Assembly: GCA_026874595.1 (NCBI GenBank)
Contig: CM049306.1
Span: 27,023,519-27,087,518, forward strand
Direction of reading: 5' to 3'
Origin: Sipunculus nudus
Taxonomy: Eukaryota; Annelida; Sipuncula; Golfingiida; Sipunculidae
Length of the DNA stretch: 64,000 nucleotides
Shown: positions 10,960 through 22,627 of the stretch, in pieces
Numbering within the stretch: the stretch's first letter is position 1
Layout of the letters: the number at the start of each line of letters is the position of its first letter
Notes under the pieces: generated by a model
What the model saw: the letters and a program-made list of their open reading frames with translations, nothing else
What the model was told of the DNA's origin: nothing
The model's database searches: none
Made by a program: the position numbers and the translations under genes

Positions 10960-12240
10960 ATAGTGCTAAGCCATGAGATCAGTCAGCATGGAAGTACACC
11001 CACAACATGGTGGGACATTACAGTAGCACAGCAATGATGTGATCAGAAAGCACAGCCATGAGATCAGTATGCATGGAAGTACACCCAGGACATGGTAGGA
11101 CAACACAGTAGCACAGCCATGATATGATCAGTAAGCACAGCCATGAGATCAGTTAGCATGGAAGTACACCCAGTACATGGTAGGACAACACAGTAGCACA
11201 GCCATGGTATGATCAGCAAGCATGGCCATGAGATCAGTAAGCATGGAAGTACACCCAGTACATGGTAGGACAACACAGTAGCACAGCCATGGTATGATCA
11301 GCAAGCATGGCCATGAGATCAGTAAGCATAGAAGTACACCCAGGACATGGTAGGACAACACAGTAGCACAGCCATGATATGATCAGTAAGCACAGCCATG
11401 AGATCAGTTAGCATGGAAGTACACCCAGTACATGGTAGGACAACACAGTAGCACAGCCATGGTATGATCAGCAAGCATGGCCATGAGATCAGTTAGCATG
11501 GAAGTACACCCAGTACATGGTAGGACAACACAGTAGCACAGCCATGATATGATCAGCAAGCATGGCCATGACATCAGTTAGCATGGAAGTACATCCAGTA
11601 CATGGTAGGACAACACAGTAGCACAGCCATGGTATGATCAGTAAGCACAGCCATGGGATCAGTTAGCATGGAAGTACACCCAGGACATGGTAGGACAACA
11701 CAGTAGCACAGCCATGATATGACCAGTAAGCAGGGCCATGAGATCAGTTAGCAGGGAAGTACACCCAGTACATGGTAGGACAACACAGTAGCACAGCCAT
11801 GGTATGATCAGCAAGCATGGCCATGAGATCAGTAAGCATGGAAGTACACCCAGTACATGGTAGGACAACACAGTAGCACAGCCATGGTATGATCAGTAAG
11901 CACAGCCATGGGATCAGTTAGCATGGAAGTACACCCAGGACATGGTAGGACAACACAGTAGCACAGCCATGATATGACCAGTAAGCAGGGCCATGAGATC
12001 AGTTAGCAGGGAAGTACACCCAGTACATGGTTATGGTAGGACAACACAGTAGCACAGCCATGGTATGATCAGTAAGCACAGCCATGAGATCGGTTTGCAT
12101 GGAGGTACACCCAGTGCATGGTTATGGTAGGACAACACTGGCACAGCAATGATATGATTGGTAACACAGCCATGGTATCATCAGTAAGCACAGGAGCACT
12201 GTTATGACATGATCAGTAGGCACATGAGCACAGCTATACA
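10960..12240 (+). repeat. 85-bp minisatellite
   Basis: About 15 copies of an 85-base unit built from three sub-motifs: AGCACAGCCATG(A/G)(G/T)ATC AG, TTAGCATGGAAGTACACCC, and AG(T/G)ACATGGTAGGACAACAC. Larger blocks repeat too: GACCAGTAAGCAGGGCCATG occurs at about 11724 and 11976, implying duplication of several units at once. 85 is not a multiple of 3, so the minus-strand frames at 11064-11871 are by-products. AGCATGG and AGCCATGA are shared with the 31-bp array, hinting at a common origin. Confidence 0.9.
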
Positions 12241-14686
12241 TGGTCTTTGTTCAGAGATCCAGAGACTTGCTCTCAAACCACTCCTTTCCACACCACAGCA
12301 TATTCTCTAATCATATAGAGATAAAACAAACATAAATCATCCTTGATTCCAAAAGTGTTAACAGGTTTATTCAAGCTTGCCACCTGATATGCAAATAATT
12401 TTGTTGTTGCCATCTTGTGCATCACTCCAGAAATGATAAAGAGAATCATGTCAAGCATAGTTAGGTCTAACCTTGAATTGAGAAAATAATATAAACTATA
12501 ATAAAATTCACAAAAATGATACATAAAAGGATTGAGCACCATGGTATGAGGCAAGATCAGTGGTTAGTTCAGTATTAAAAGTAACATTATGCAAAAAATA
12601 CATGCCCTGGAACATCTAAAATCTGTTTGATATTCAAGAAATTAAGTGACTCTTTCCCTGCTACATTAGAACTAATTAAAACCCATTTTTTCCATTATAC
12701 TATTGACAATTTAAAGGAGACTTTCCTAAAATTTACACCAGATGTACTTAAGTCACAGATTAAAAAAAGTCTTAAAAATGTCTAAGGAAGTAAATGTTTT
12801 AGAAAAGGCTAATTAAAATGAAAATAATATCCCTAGGAGCTATTTATTATTTAGCATTATTATTCATATTTGTCTTTAAATTAGTACATGTATATCAAAC
12901 AGTGTAACTTCAGTCCTACCTTTCTTATTAACTAAAATACCAATCCTGACATATACAAAATCCTGCACACTGCAGTAAACACAAATTTGACACTGGCAGG
13001 TTAAACACCTGGCTGTACAACCAATAAATAAATTGTACCTGTTATATATAAGCACCTTCAGTTTCAACAGATCTATGATCAGTGAATAAATACATCTGTA
13101 AATGTCAAAATATTATGCAACAAAGTTTAACATCAACAACTCAGGCTACAAGCCAAATGTTTCTCTTTAAAACAAAATGACTCTTGGTATTGTTTTTCCG
13201 GTACATTTATTAATAAGTGTTACAGTTAAAAATGGAACTAAGGCCCATTTTAGGACATGTGGCGTCATTACTTTATGTCTGCAAAAAACAAATTACTGCA
13301 TGAAATTTGAATGAAATTAAATAACTTGGATAATGTAAAAAATTATAATAACAAAAAATGATTATAAATTAAAATAATTTAAATAAGAACTTTTGTTAAA
13401 ATTTTTAAATCAATTTTTCCTTACACTGTAACTAGTTTTAAATATGAGCAATGGCCAGGGACAATATTGAGCAAAACATAAAGTAATAAACCTAAATGAC
13501 AATTCAGAATAATACCTTAACATTACAGGTTGTAAAATACAACTGTATGCATAATCATTCAATAGTGAACATTTTGGACCGAGTATTTACCCCATTAAAG
13601 GCACACCCTTCCACAGCTACTGTATGTGATCTAAATCAAGGAAATCTGGCCCAAGACCTGCTGCTTACTTACCTTGATCTAATAAATTGGGTCATTACCC
13701 ATTCCTTCCTACTCATCTTCTATACAAAGATTTTGCCCATCTTTATAAACATCTTTATTTATCATAATGGTGTTTGTTTTAATAGGAAATGTACCATTAT
13801 TTCCCATTTTTTAAAAATATTTTGTAGTATGGTACTATAATTTACAGCTGACATAAAAACTTTACTCAGTAATAAACAGTAGTGCAAATATACTTTTTTT
13901 CTAATCAAACTGATTCTTCAGCTCTAAAAAACAACCAGATATTGAATTTTACCCTACAAAGTAATGTGTCAATAATACATAACTGGTGATAAGATTCTCT
14001 ATTTCAGATCCCTTGACAGGCTGATTAAAGACCTATGAGTCATGATGCTTAGCTGACATTGACCATTAATGTTATCATGTTTACCGGTACATACAACTGA
14101 CAACAGAAAATGAAACAAGAGGACAACAGTGTGGCCATCATTACCAGTATTTCATAGTGGTATGTGAATTGTTAATACATAAGGAAAACGAAACTAGTCT
14201 AATCTTAAACGTAAATAAGTTCTATACCAAAACCATTTTGATTTTGAAATTGATGGTTAAACTGAATCTCTTACTGGGGTTATGGGCACACTTTGATCCA
14301 GTCCTTAACTTCTGGGGATAATGTAACAGAGACCTAATTACCAATAAGGAAAAGAAAAACCTTGGTTAACAATTAATGTAAATTTCAATGATTCAGTCTG
14401 AACATTTCTGACATATGACAGGAATGATTTGCCACACTTGGTTTAAATAGTAAGAAGAATGTTCTAACTACCATTTCTTCCAAAAGAGTAACCAAGCTTA
14501 CAAAAGGGGTAAAAGAATTTGCCTTCCACTATCTTAATGCAAAAATTACATATCTTCAGTTCTAATGGTTGTAAAATGTGCCTTGTGAATATTCATTTAT
14601 CAGGTCTAAAGGTCATCGCTTAAACTCTGATGAACAACAGCCAGCTGAGCATAAAAAATACAGATCCATATTCCCATGATTTTTCT
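12241..14686. other. 3' flank of the PEBP gene
   Basis: AT-rich sequence between the minisatellite and the PEBP stop codon. On the minus strand AATAAA occurs at 13759-13754, about 930 bases past the stop, and several others lie further on near 12.84 kb; any could end the PEBP transcript. The frames at 12273-12554 and 13496-13840 have no recognisable motif and match AT-rich noise. No repeat family is recognised. Confidence 0.4.
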
Positions 14687-14913
14687 TCACTTTGCCATGC
14701 TCAGTTGCTTGTACAGCTTTGGGCAGTAGTCATCCCATTCTGCCTGCACAAAATTCCCAGCAACTGGGTCGCCAAGCTCATGCAGTGCTGCAAATTCTGC
14801 AACTTTAAAGCTCTTCCTGTTGGCTGGTGAATGATTGGTCAGTTTGCTCACACCAGGAAATATCTTCTTCCCTTCTTTTTGTTTGAACACCAGGAAAACA
14901 TAGCGATGCAAGC
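14687..14913 (-). CDS. PEBP1: PEBP family protein, exon 5 (C-terminal)
   Basis: After a TTTATTCCAG acceptor on the minus strand, GC completes the glycine split from exon 4. The exon then encodes [11 protein letters not shown]...[18 protein letters not shown], then [36 protein letters not shown] and MAK before TGA. GLHRYV(W/F)LV(Y/F), the (N/D)R..FK(V/T)..F..KY.LG.PVAG..(F/Y)QAEWDDYVP block and its position are diagnostic of PEBP1/RKIP. PEBP1 is a small cytosolic protein that binds phosphatidylethanolamine and in animals restrains Raf-MEK signalling. The five exons together give 185 residues, against about 187 in vertebrate PEBP1, with no break. Confidence 0.95.
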
Positions 14914-15729
14914 CTGGAATAAATGAGCACAATTTTATTTCTGCATCAAATTTTTACCCAAATTTATTTTCACATACTGCCAAGGTAAAATGTTTTATGT
15001 GGGCTCACTACAACTATTATTATAGTCAGCTGGCGCTATATTTCAGCACTGAAGCTATTGACCCACTTCCATTATTTATTTACACAATCAACCAATCAGA
15101 AGTTTTCCTTTCTGCCCCAGATCAAGGTCACCTGGTTACTTGACCTCTGATCGAGCCAAGACCAGTTTGTGAAAACCTGCTTTCCATCAATGCTACAGGT
15201 AATCTTGTTTCATTTCTGCTTCATGCCAAACATCCTCCAAAATATTAGGTCTTTAATCGTTTTCTTCCTGCATAATTTGATCTCCTTTTATGTACATATC
15301 ATTTGTTCTTTGTTGGAGGTTGAACGCCACCATTCTTGTCATGTCTTCAGATATTTCACAGAGGGTAATCTTTTCTGTCATTAACCCTCTTTTTGTCAGC
15401 TTTAATCAAATTGATTTTATATGGTGCAATGGACCCCTTACCAATCTGGTTTTCTGTTGTCTGAATGAGTGGGCAAGTTTAAGGTCTGGGCATAAAATCT
15501 TTTAGAAAAAGTTAAGAAACAAATTCACATCATCACATATAAAACCAAACTGTTTTTATTTCACATACACAGCAGTTTATTCTTGGCTGTTCTTTTATAA
15601 ATTTTTTTTCATGTGGCCACAACTGGGAGCTCAAGCCAGTTGTGTGAATGACTACCAGTATATATGTATCAAGCTGCATAGACTAAATGAGACATCCTAA
15701 AATCTACACAGCAGTCTACTAGTACAAAC
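14914..15729 (-). other. PEBP intron 4
   Basis: Single-copy-looking AT-rich intron of 816 bases with GTTTGT donor and CCAG acceptor read on the minus strand. No element is seen. Confidence 0.55.
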
Positions 15730-15867
15730 CTGTTCCTTTAGGAGGGCCTGCTCCGATGTATTCGGACATGGTTTCTCCCTTGTTCACGCTACTTCCAGGG
15801 ATGTTTGCTACCAACCAGTGGTGCCATTCTCTGAATTTTGGCTCATCACGACTGGGAGCATCTGGGT
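15730..15867 (-). CDS. PEBP1: PEBP family protein, exon 4 (ligand-pocket motif)
   Basis: 138 bases starting AC, which completes a D codon from exon 3 (or from the alternative exon at 17936), and ending G in phase 1 before GTTTGT. It encodes DPDAPSRDEPKFREWHHWLV, ANIPG, a SEYIGAGPPKGT segment and then the split G. DPDAPSR, EWHH and GPPKGTG are the PEBP signature lining the phosphate and anion pocket; all expected residues, including the aspartates and the histidine pair, are present. In the joined protein the motif sits at residues 65-71 and EWHH at 78-81. Confidence 0.95.
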
Positions 15868-16087
15868 CTGCAAAAATTAAGATTACCAGGCTATTAATTT
15901 GTAATCAGAAAAAATTAAGATCTATAGGCTATTTGTCATCTGAAAAACTAGGGACCCATGGGTCTTGAAGCTCAGCTGCATTTGTCTATAAGGATATATG
16001 TTTATGAGGTTTTCCAAAATATTGCTCCTGTGATCAGTTTGAAGCCAACCTGTCTACCCAAACTGGAGTTATCATCCACAAACTAAT

Positions 16088-17372
16088 TTGTGAATGGATG
16101 GGCCCTGTGACCTTAACCTTTGACCTTATGACCCAAAAATCAAAAGGAAACTTCCCCTATTTGCAGGTGCACCACATGTTGATGATGGAAGGATTGAGAT
16201 GCAAAGTTTGGTTTAAAATGCATCCACAATCTTTTCTAAAGTAGAGGGTCCTGTGACCTTGACCTTTGATCTCATGACCCCAGAATCAACAGTTCTTACT
16301 TTAGTGGTGGGCCATATATGTCAAGTTTGAAACCAATATTTCAAACCAAACTGGTGTTATCATCTGGAAACTAATATGTGGATTGATGGCCCTCATGACC
16401 TTGACCTTGTGACCCCAAAATCCATCAGTTACTTCCACTATTGGCAGGTAAGCAACATCTGGAAGATAGAATGTTTGGGACAGAAAGTTTGGATAAAAAT
16501 ACATCAACAATCTTTTTAAAGAAGTGGGTCCTGTGACCTTGACCTTTGGCCTTATGACCCAAAAATCAAAAGGGTTCTTACATTATTGGTGGGTCATATA
16601 CAAGTCAAAATTGAAAACAATATGTCCATCCAAACTGGAGTTATCATCCAGAAACAAATGTGTAGACAGATGGGCCCCTGTGACGATGACCTTTGACCTT
16701 GTGACCTCAAAAAATAGTTTCTTCCCCTATTGGCAGCTCAGCTATATGTGCAAGATCGAAGGTTTTGGATGAAAAGTTTGGCTTAAAATGCATCAACAAT
16801 CTTTCTAAATAAGTGGGTACTGTGACCTTGACCTTTGACCTCATGACCCAAAAATTGAACAGAATCTTCCCCTATTGGCAGGAAAGCAATATATTGAAGA
16901 TGGAAGGTTTGAGATGAAAAGTTTGGCTTCAAATGCATATGCATTCTTTTTAAAGAAATGAGTCCTGTGACCATGACCTTTGACCGTTGGACCCCAAAAT
17001 CCACACAGTTCTTACTTTAGTGATGAGTTATATATAAGTTAAGTTCGAACCAATATGTCAAACTAAACTGGAGTTATCATCTGGAAACTAATTTGTGAAC
17101 AGATGGCTTCTGTGACCTTGACCTTTGACCATGTGACCCCAAATTCATTTATGCTCTCCCAACACTGGCAAGTCAGCTAAATGTGCAAAATGGAAAGTTT
17201 GGCTTAAAATGCAGCCATAATCTTTTTAAAAAAGTGAGTCCTGTGACCTTGACCTATGACTTCATGACCCCAAAATCAGTTAGGTTCTTGCTTTAGGGGT
17301 GGGCCATATGTAAGTCAAGTTTGAAATCAATACAACCTGGAGTTATCATCTGGAAACAAATTTGTGTGGATG

Positions 17373-17409
<37 letters not shown>

Positions 17410-17412
17410 TGT
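16088..17412 (+). repeat. ~145-bp tandem array rich in TGACCTTGACCTTTGACC
   Basis: Nine units, each with GTGACCTTGACCTTTGACC(T/C) and ATGACCC, start near 16103, 16254, 16397, 16532, 16678, 16820, 16966, 17110 and 17244, spaced about 134-151 bases. Between them recur ACTGGAGTTATCATC(T/C)(G/A)GAAAC and ...GGCTTAAAATGCATC. The array ends in a (GACA)n tract at about 17371-17410. A piece in the other orientation lies at 56.2-56.6 kb, so it is an interspersed family lying in a PEBP intron. Read on the minus strand each unit holds AGGTCAAAGGTCA and TCAAGGTCA. Confidence 0.85.
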
Positions 17413-17935
17413 GATAACTACCATAAAAACCTGTATAAAAGTCGAGAAATTTTGACCCTGAAAAAACATCTAAAGTTGGGGGGTCCACTTGTGTGCGGGT
17501 ATGAGTCCAAGAGCAAAAATTTGTGACTTTAATGTCGGACCAACCCGTCAATGTCATGCATCAATCTGTCACTGACAATGTTGATTCTCGTGAAATCTAG
17601 GTATGTTTTTAGTTATTATTTATCATTAAAAATATTTACCTGTATTTTGTTTGTTATTTAATTTCATTTTATATTATTTATGATTGTTTCAATAAATTAA
17701 TTTGAACGTCCATCATTTTTATTCTATTAATGCCTCTGATCCCAATATAATACAAATGTCAGTGAATGTTCGGCCGACCCGTCAATGTCGAGCCAAACCC
17801 TTCCTCCTCATTCTACCAAATTCTAGATATTCATCCTAAAAAATAAATAAAATTTCAAAAGGTCGAAAATCTGGAGGATATTTAGAAGTTATTAGTCTCT
17901 ATGTCGCGTGGTGGTCCAATAAATACAATCGTTAC
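17413..17935. other. PEBP intron segment
   Basis: Contains a repeat-like phrase ACCTGTATAAAAGTCGAG with a following run of G, distantly like the end of the element at 29912. The rest is AT-rich, with a slight rise in CpG just below 17.94 kb next to the candidate alternative exon. No other feature is seen. Confidence 0.35.
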
Positions 17936-18038
17936 CTCCGGAAACGTCAACAAAGTTCTTTGCGTATTCGACGTTCAACGTTGGATATGCAGATTCAGAA
18001 AACTCCTCCATTGCTCCAAAGACCTTGGTAAATGGCAT
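17936..18038 (-). CDS. Candidate alternative first exon of the PEBP gene
   Basis: On the minus strand an ATG (18038-18036), preceded by an in-frame TGA, opens 34 codons: MPFTKVFGAM, EEFSESAYPT, LNVEYAKNFV, DVSG, then a single G before GTAACG. The exon ends in phase 1. That matches exon 4, which needs one base to its left, so splicing would give GAC and read DVSG-DPDAPSR in frame; it does not match exon 2 or 3 as an insert. The product would be about 155 residues and would replace PEBP residues 1-64. The sequence is less AT-rich and higher in CpG than its surroundings. I do not recognise the peptide; it could be the first exon of another gene or chance. Confidence 0.35.
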
Positions 18039-18104
18039 CACTTGTGATCAATAAACACACCAGGTTCTACCAGAAACTAACATGATTGTTGTCATTTTAT
18101 AGTA

Positions 18105-18479
18105 AAAAAAAAATATTCGCTAAAATAACAAAAAAAAAGTGGCGCCACCACTTACAGGAACTGACAAAACTAGTCATGGTCAATATTCAAGGCAAGATTC
18201 ATGACAATCCATGCATTATTATCAAGATATTGGAGGTTTTGTATTATATTTTTTATTATTCTGGGGGGTACTTTCAAGCCCCATAGTCCGGAGGATATAG
18301 GTTGCAGTGACCTAATTTCAGGTTTCCAAGGAGATTTTTTATTGACCTCCCTGGATATTCACTTAGACGTTTCTAGGTCCAGCAGTTACGATTTGTGCCC
18401 TGCGAACAGACGGCCGGACTTCCGATGGACAAAGCGCCATTCCTATACCTCAGTTGACTTACAGTCAGCTGAGCTAAAA
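18105..18479 (-). mobile_element. AGCTCAGCTGA-family 5' fragment
   Basis: On the minus strand it begins TTTTTAGCTCAGCTGACTGT and its hairpin partner AAGTCAACTGAGG. It continues with a CACAAATCGTAACTGCTGGACC phrase and a TGGCGCCAC core near 18137-18150, as in the 337-bp units at 57.3-58.7 kb. The 3' end of the family (palindrome plus CTTGTTT) is missing, so this is a truncated copy. Confidence 0.7.
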
Positions 18480-18625
18480 ACAGTGGCATGTTTTTTGTGT
18501 TAACGAGTAAAAAGTTCAAATAAGTAGTTCTGGTGCATTTTGTTACTTCCTTGCAAATCTCTTGAAACTTGATGCACAACTAATTCACTTTGCCATATCA
18601 CTGGATTATCCCCAAAAATACAAAA

Positions 18626-21600
18626 ACAAGGCCTACAGGCCTAATGCGAACCTGTGCAATGAGATTACACCAGGTATAATGCTTCAATGCTGGACCATTA
18701 CTTTTCAAGAACATGTGTAACTTGTATATGAACAATGCAAGTACTAAACACTTAGAACAAGAAACAATTTAACAAACATCACTGCTGTTATTCTGGCATG
18801 GGTGCACACAACACAAAAACTAGAAGTCAACAAGCGACTACGTGTATCCGCCAAAATCAGAGTGGGAAAGGTGAAGTGAGGCATGGATTGAGTGGCAAGG
18901 GGAAATAGAGTGAGGTGTGTTGCATAATAGCCGAATGTCTGCAGCCGAAATGTGTATGTAGGTTGCGCCACCTACCACAAAATCCAGAAAGCTGTCCAAG
19001 ATGTATAAACATGCAAAATTATAGGCAGATAAGTCAAACCACTACTGAGATATGAGTGATTTTAGCCCACAGCAGACAAACAGACGGATTCTGTGCAAAA
19101 ATGGTGGCAGGTGGCGCCACAAATTTTGTGTATGATTAAAAGCTATGTGAGACCTATACACATGCAAAATTTCAGGGGGATATGTCAAACCAGTCCTGAG
19201 ATATAAGCCTGAATGTCTGCAGCTTATACATAAATATAGGTGGCGCCACCTGCCACAAAATCCAGAAAGCTATCAAAGATGTATAAACATGCAAAATTTT
19301 AGGCAGATAAGTCACACCACTACTGAGATATGAGTGATTTTAGCCCACGGCCGACAAACAGAAGGACGCTGTGAAAAAATGGTGGCAGGTGGCCCCACCA
19401 ATTTTGTGTATGATTAAGAGCTATGCGATATCTATACACATGCAAATTTCAGGGGGATATGTCAAACCAGTACTGAGATATAAGCCTTAATGTCTGCAGC
19501 ATACACATAAATGTAGGTGGCGCCACCTGCCACAAAATCCAGAAAGCTATCCAAGATGTATAAACCTGCAAAATTTTAGGCAGATATGTCAAACCACTGC
19601 CGAGATATGAGCGATTTTATCCAACAGCAAACAAACAGACGGACGCTGTGCAAAAATGGTTGCAGGTGGCGCCAGTAGTACTGCATATGATAAAGAGCTA
19701 TGGGAGATCTATACATATGCAAAATTTTGGCCCAACTGGTCAAACGGTTCCCGAGATATGAGCTTGGATGTCTGCAGCTTAAACGTGAATGTAGGTGGTG
19801 CCACCTGTCATAAAATCCAGAAAGCTGTCCAGGATGTATACACATGCACAATTTCAGGTGGATAAGTCCAACCACAACTGAGATATGAGTGATTTTACCC
19901 CCAGCACACAAACAGATGGACACTGTGCAAAAATGGTGGCAGGTGGCGCCACCAGTTTTGCGTATGATAACGAGCTATGTGAGGTCTATAAACATCCAAA
20001 ATTTTTGCCCAATCAGTCAAATGGTTCCTGAGATATGAGCTTGGATGTCTGCAGTGTAAATATGAATGTAAGTGGCGCCACCTGTCATAAAATCAAGAGC
20101 GCTGTCAAGGATGTATAAACCTGCAAAATATCGGGTGGATAAGTCAAACCACTGCCGAGATATGAGTGATTTTATCCCAAGGCAGATGAACAGATGGACG
20201 CTGTCTTATATACAATGAAGAGATATAGACGTATGCCCAATGTCAGACTTATATGTCAAACCACTCCTGTTAAATAAGCAGGGACATACACTGTGCAAAA
20301 ATAACTGTAGGTGGCGCCACCAATCTTGTACACTATAAAGCTACCCGATATGTATAAACAGGCCCAATTTTAGGCTGATGTATCAAATTCCTCTGTAGAA
20401 ATAAGCAGGCGCATACACTGCAAAAGTCAATGTCGGTGGCACCACCTGTCTTTTAACTGAGAATACCATCAAAGACGCATAGACAGGTCAAAATATCTGT
20501 CCAATACATCAAACTTCCCCAGAGTCTGATGCACTGGGCTGACAAGGTTTAGGTGAGTAAGGCAGTTGCCCCCAGTGTGTCCTGTGACAAATTGCTGCCT
20601 CAAGCTACTGCACTGAGTGAACTCTTGACCTGCACCTGGCTAGACTGGGTGAACTTTTGACCTGTACCTGGCTGCACTGAGTGAACTCTTGACCTGTTGC
20701 ATAATCTGACACAGTTGGCAGTCTGCCAAAGCTATAAATAGATTCAGGCTGAACTTTGGTGCCAAATATGATGCAGTGAGCAGTCTGCCAAAGCTATAAA
20801 TAGAATGCAGCTACTGCACTGAGTGAACTCTTGACCTATACCTGGCTGCACTTCTTCCAATCCTGGCACTGTGCCAAAACTATTTATAGAGCTGACATCA
20901 TCTTGGCTAATGGCCAACATCAAGGCACTGGAAATCTGCCAATGGTAAACCAAGTGCTGCCATCTGTACACAAAAGTGGTCCCTACTTGAAATAACTTTG
21001 AAATTTATTTTCCCAATACAAAATGCTTTTCAGCTGACTTTTTATAAAAAAGAAATCAGGAATATATGTAAAATTATAACGGATGCATACTGAATGCAAT
21101 TTAAAATACAGATATATCTCATTGATGGCAAATTCTTGAATTAAGTTGATTAGGGATACCAATAATTTATAATCAATGTACAGTTGTCTTTATATAGCCA
21201 CAGACAGCTAAATATCCATGATTGAAACATTGCCTTGTATGATGAATAATTTAAATCATAAATCTAAATTTTTTAAAAGCTTTTAAAAAAACTTTCTTGT
21301 CAATATTAACCAAAGACAACCTGAAATCTAAATGTCTAGTGGCAAGATGTAATAGATGCTGATAAACTGGTGCCAGGCTAGATGTAACAGCATCACACAG
21401 CTAACATATATGGTAAAATGACTCAATTCAATATCCATAATTCAGCCAAAAATCATTCATGTGGAACCATTAATGACAATTCTTATAAGAATTATTGTAG
21501 GGATTATTCTTGTAAAATATTTAACAAACTGGCTTCAGTGGCATCAGACAAAAAACGTTTCACATGTTTATAACTCATACAGGAAGATACAGCAAACTGG

Positions 21601-22390
21601 CTAAGTTCAGCTTCCCTTAACTCAGCCAAAAAGCACTGAACCAAAACCATTTGAACAAACTTGAATTATCAACATCTGAGGATAATTAATGTGTGAGATT
21701 TTAGAATTTGGCCCAGTGGTTTTTGAGAAGAAAATCTTTGTAGCCACTGAGCTTAAATGGGCTGTTATGGCATATGACTAAATTCAGCTTCCCATAACTT
21801 AGCCAAAAGTTACTGAAAAGAGACCATTTGGACAAACTTTAGAAAGCACTACCCTAGGATCATATTAAACATTTTGGCCTTATGGTTTCAGAGAAGTTTT
21901 TTGTAGCCCTCAGTGTGATACAGGCACTGATGACCCCGTACAAAAAAGGGCGATACAGGTGGCGCCACCAATACCTCAATTTCAGATATGACCTACGTGA
22001 CCAACATTGGCATAAAATTTGGTGATGATAGCTCAAGCCGTTTCTAAGATTTAAATTTTAATATGCTTTTTTGCACAGTTAACAAAGTTCAACCTCCTGT
22101 CACTCGGCCAAAAATCTCCGAACTGGAACCATTTGAACAAACTTGAGAAAGATTGTTCCAGGGATCATTTCTGTGAAATATTGGACAATTTGGCTGGACA
22201 GTTTTGGAGAAGATTTTTAAAGCTTTTTTAGCTTTTTCCCTATAAAATCTAAGAAAATGCAGTTAGAAAAAATAAAGTCCAATAGTTTTTTGGATGACTG
22301 ATTATTTGCAAAAAATTTGGTGATGCTAGCTCCTGCTGTTTTTTGAGATAGCTATGGTTAACGTCGAATAAGCTCACAGGTTCGCTAAAA
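18626..22390 (-). mobile_element. Long element LE, minus-strand copy
   Basis: Inverted relative of 2775-6385. On the minus strand it runs from TTTTAGCGAACCTGTGAGCT to AGGCCTGTAGGCCTTGTTTT. It holds the same landmarks in the same order: the AAAGGG-A-AAAAGCT tract, the 32-bp minisatellite (20.59-20.84 kb), three CTA(A/T)4TAG boxes, a core with exact GGTGGCGCCACC at 21958, 20310, 19942, 19516 and 19239, and CTAG at 18820-18823 before the 3' extension. Its core is longer and more regular than in the plus copy (276-280 base steps). It lies in a PEBP intron in sense orientation and has no coding frame. Confidence 0.75.
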
Positions 22391-22448
22391 CCCACTGCTT
22401 TAAATGTTCAGCAGGCTGTTTAACACTTGGCATCAGTGTTTCACTTAC

Positions 22449-22515
22449 CATTCATCACTAGGGTGTAATATGCTTTATCTTCTGCTGCCCAACTGAGCAA
22501 GGGAGGGTACTGCAT
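22449..22515 (-). CDS. PEBP1: PEBP family protein, exon 3
   Basis: 67 bases between a CTGCAG acceptor and a consensus GTAAGT donor on the minus strand; starts in phase 0 and ends in phase 1. It encodes MQYPPLLSWAAEDKAYYTLV, MN and the first base of the next D. It aligns with the family segment that follows LTPTQ and contains the SW....YTL(V/I) strand before DPDAPSR. A second CAG six bases further in could serve as an in-frame acceptor that drops MQ. Confidence 0.92.
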
Positions 22516-22627
22516 CTGCAGTTAATAATGCAGTAATGAAAATACAAAATATCAACAGATGTCTGGCACACACCTACCATCTATCAATTTAAGTTCATAA
22601 ACTCTATGTACATTATAATGTTAATAC

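Noticed and set aside
11064-11871. Three 70-residue minus-strand frames with cysteine-rich repeats
   Set aside because: They are the 85-bp minisatellite read in turn; 85 is not a multiple of 3, no start context or conservation is visible, and they differ only by unit phase.
13496-13840. 114-residue plus-strand frame downstream of PEBP
   Set aside because: AT-rich, no domain, no splice context, and antisense to the likely PEBP 3' UTR.
15975-17300. The TGACCTTGACC array considered as a coding repeat protein
   Set aside because: Both-strand frames are short and shift between units; substitutions show no codon pattern.
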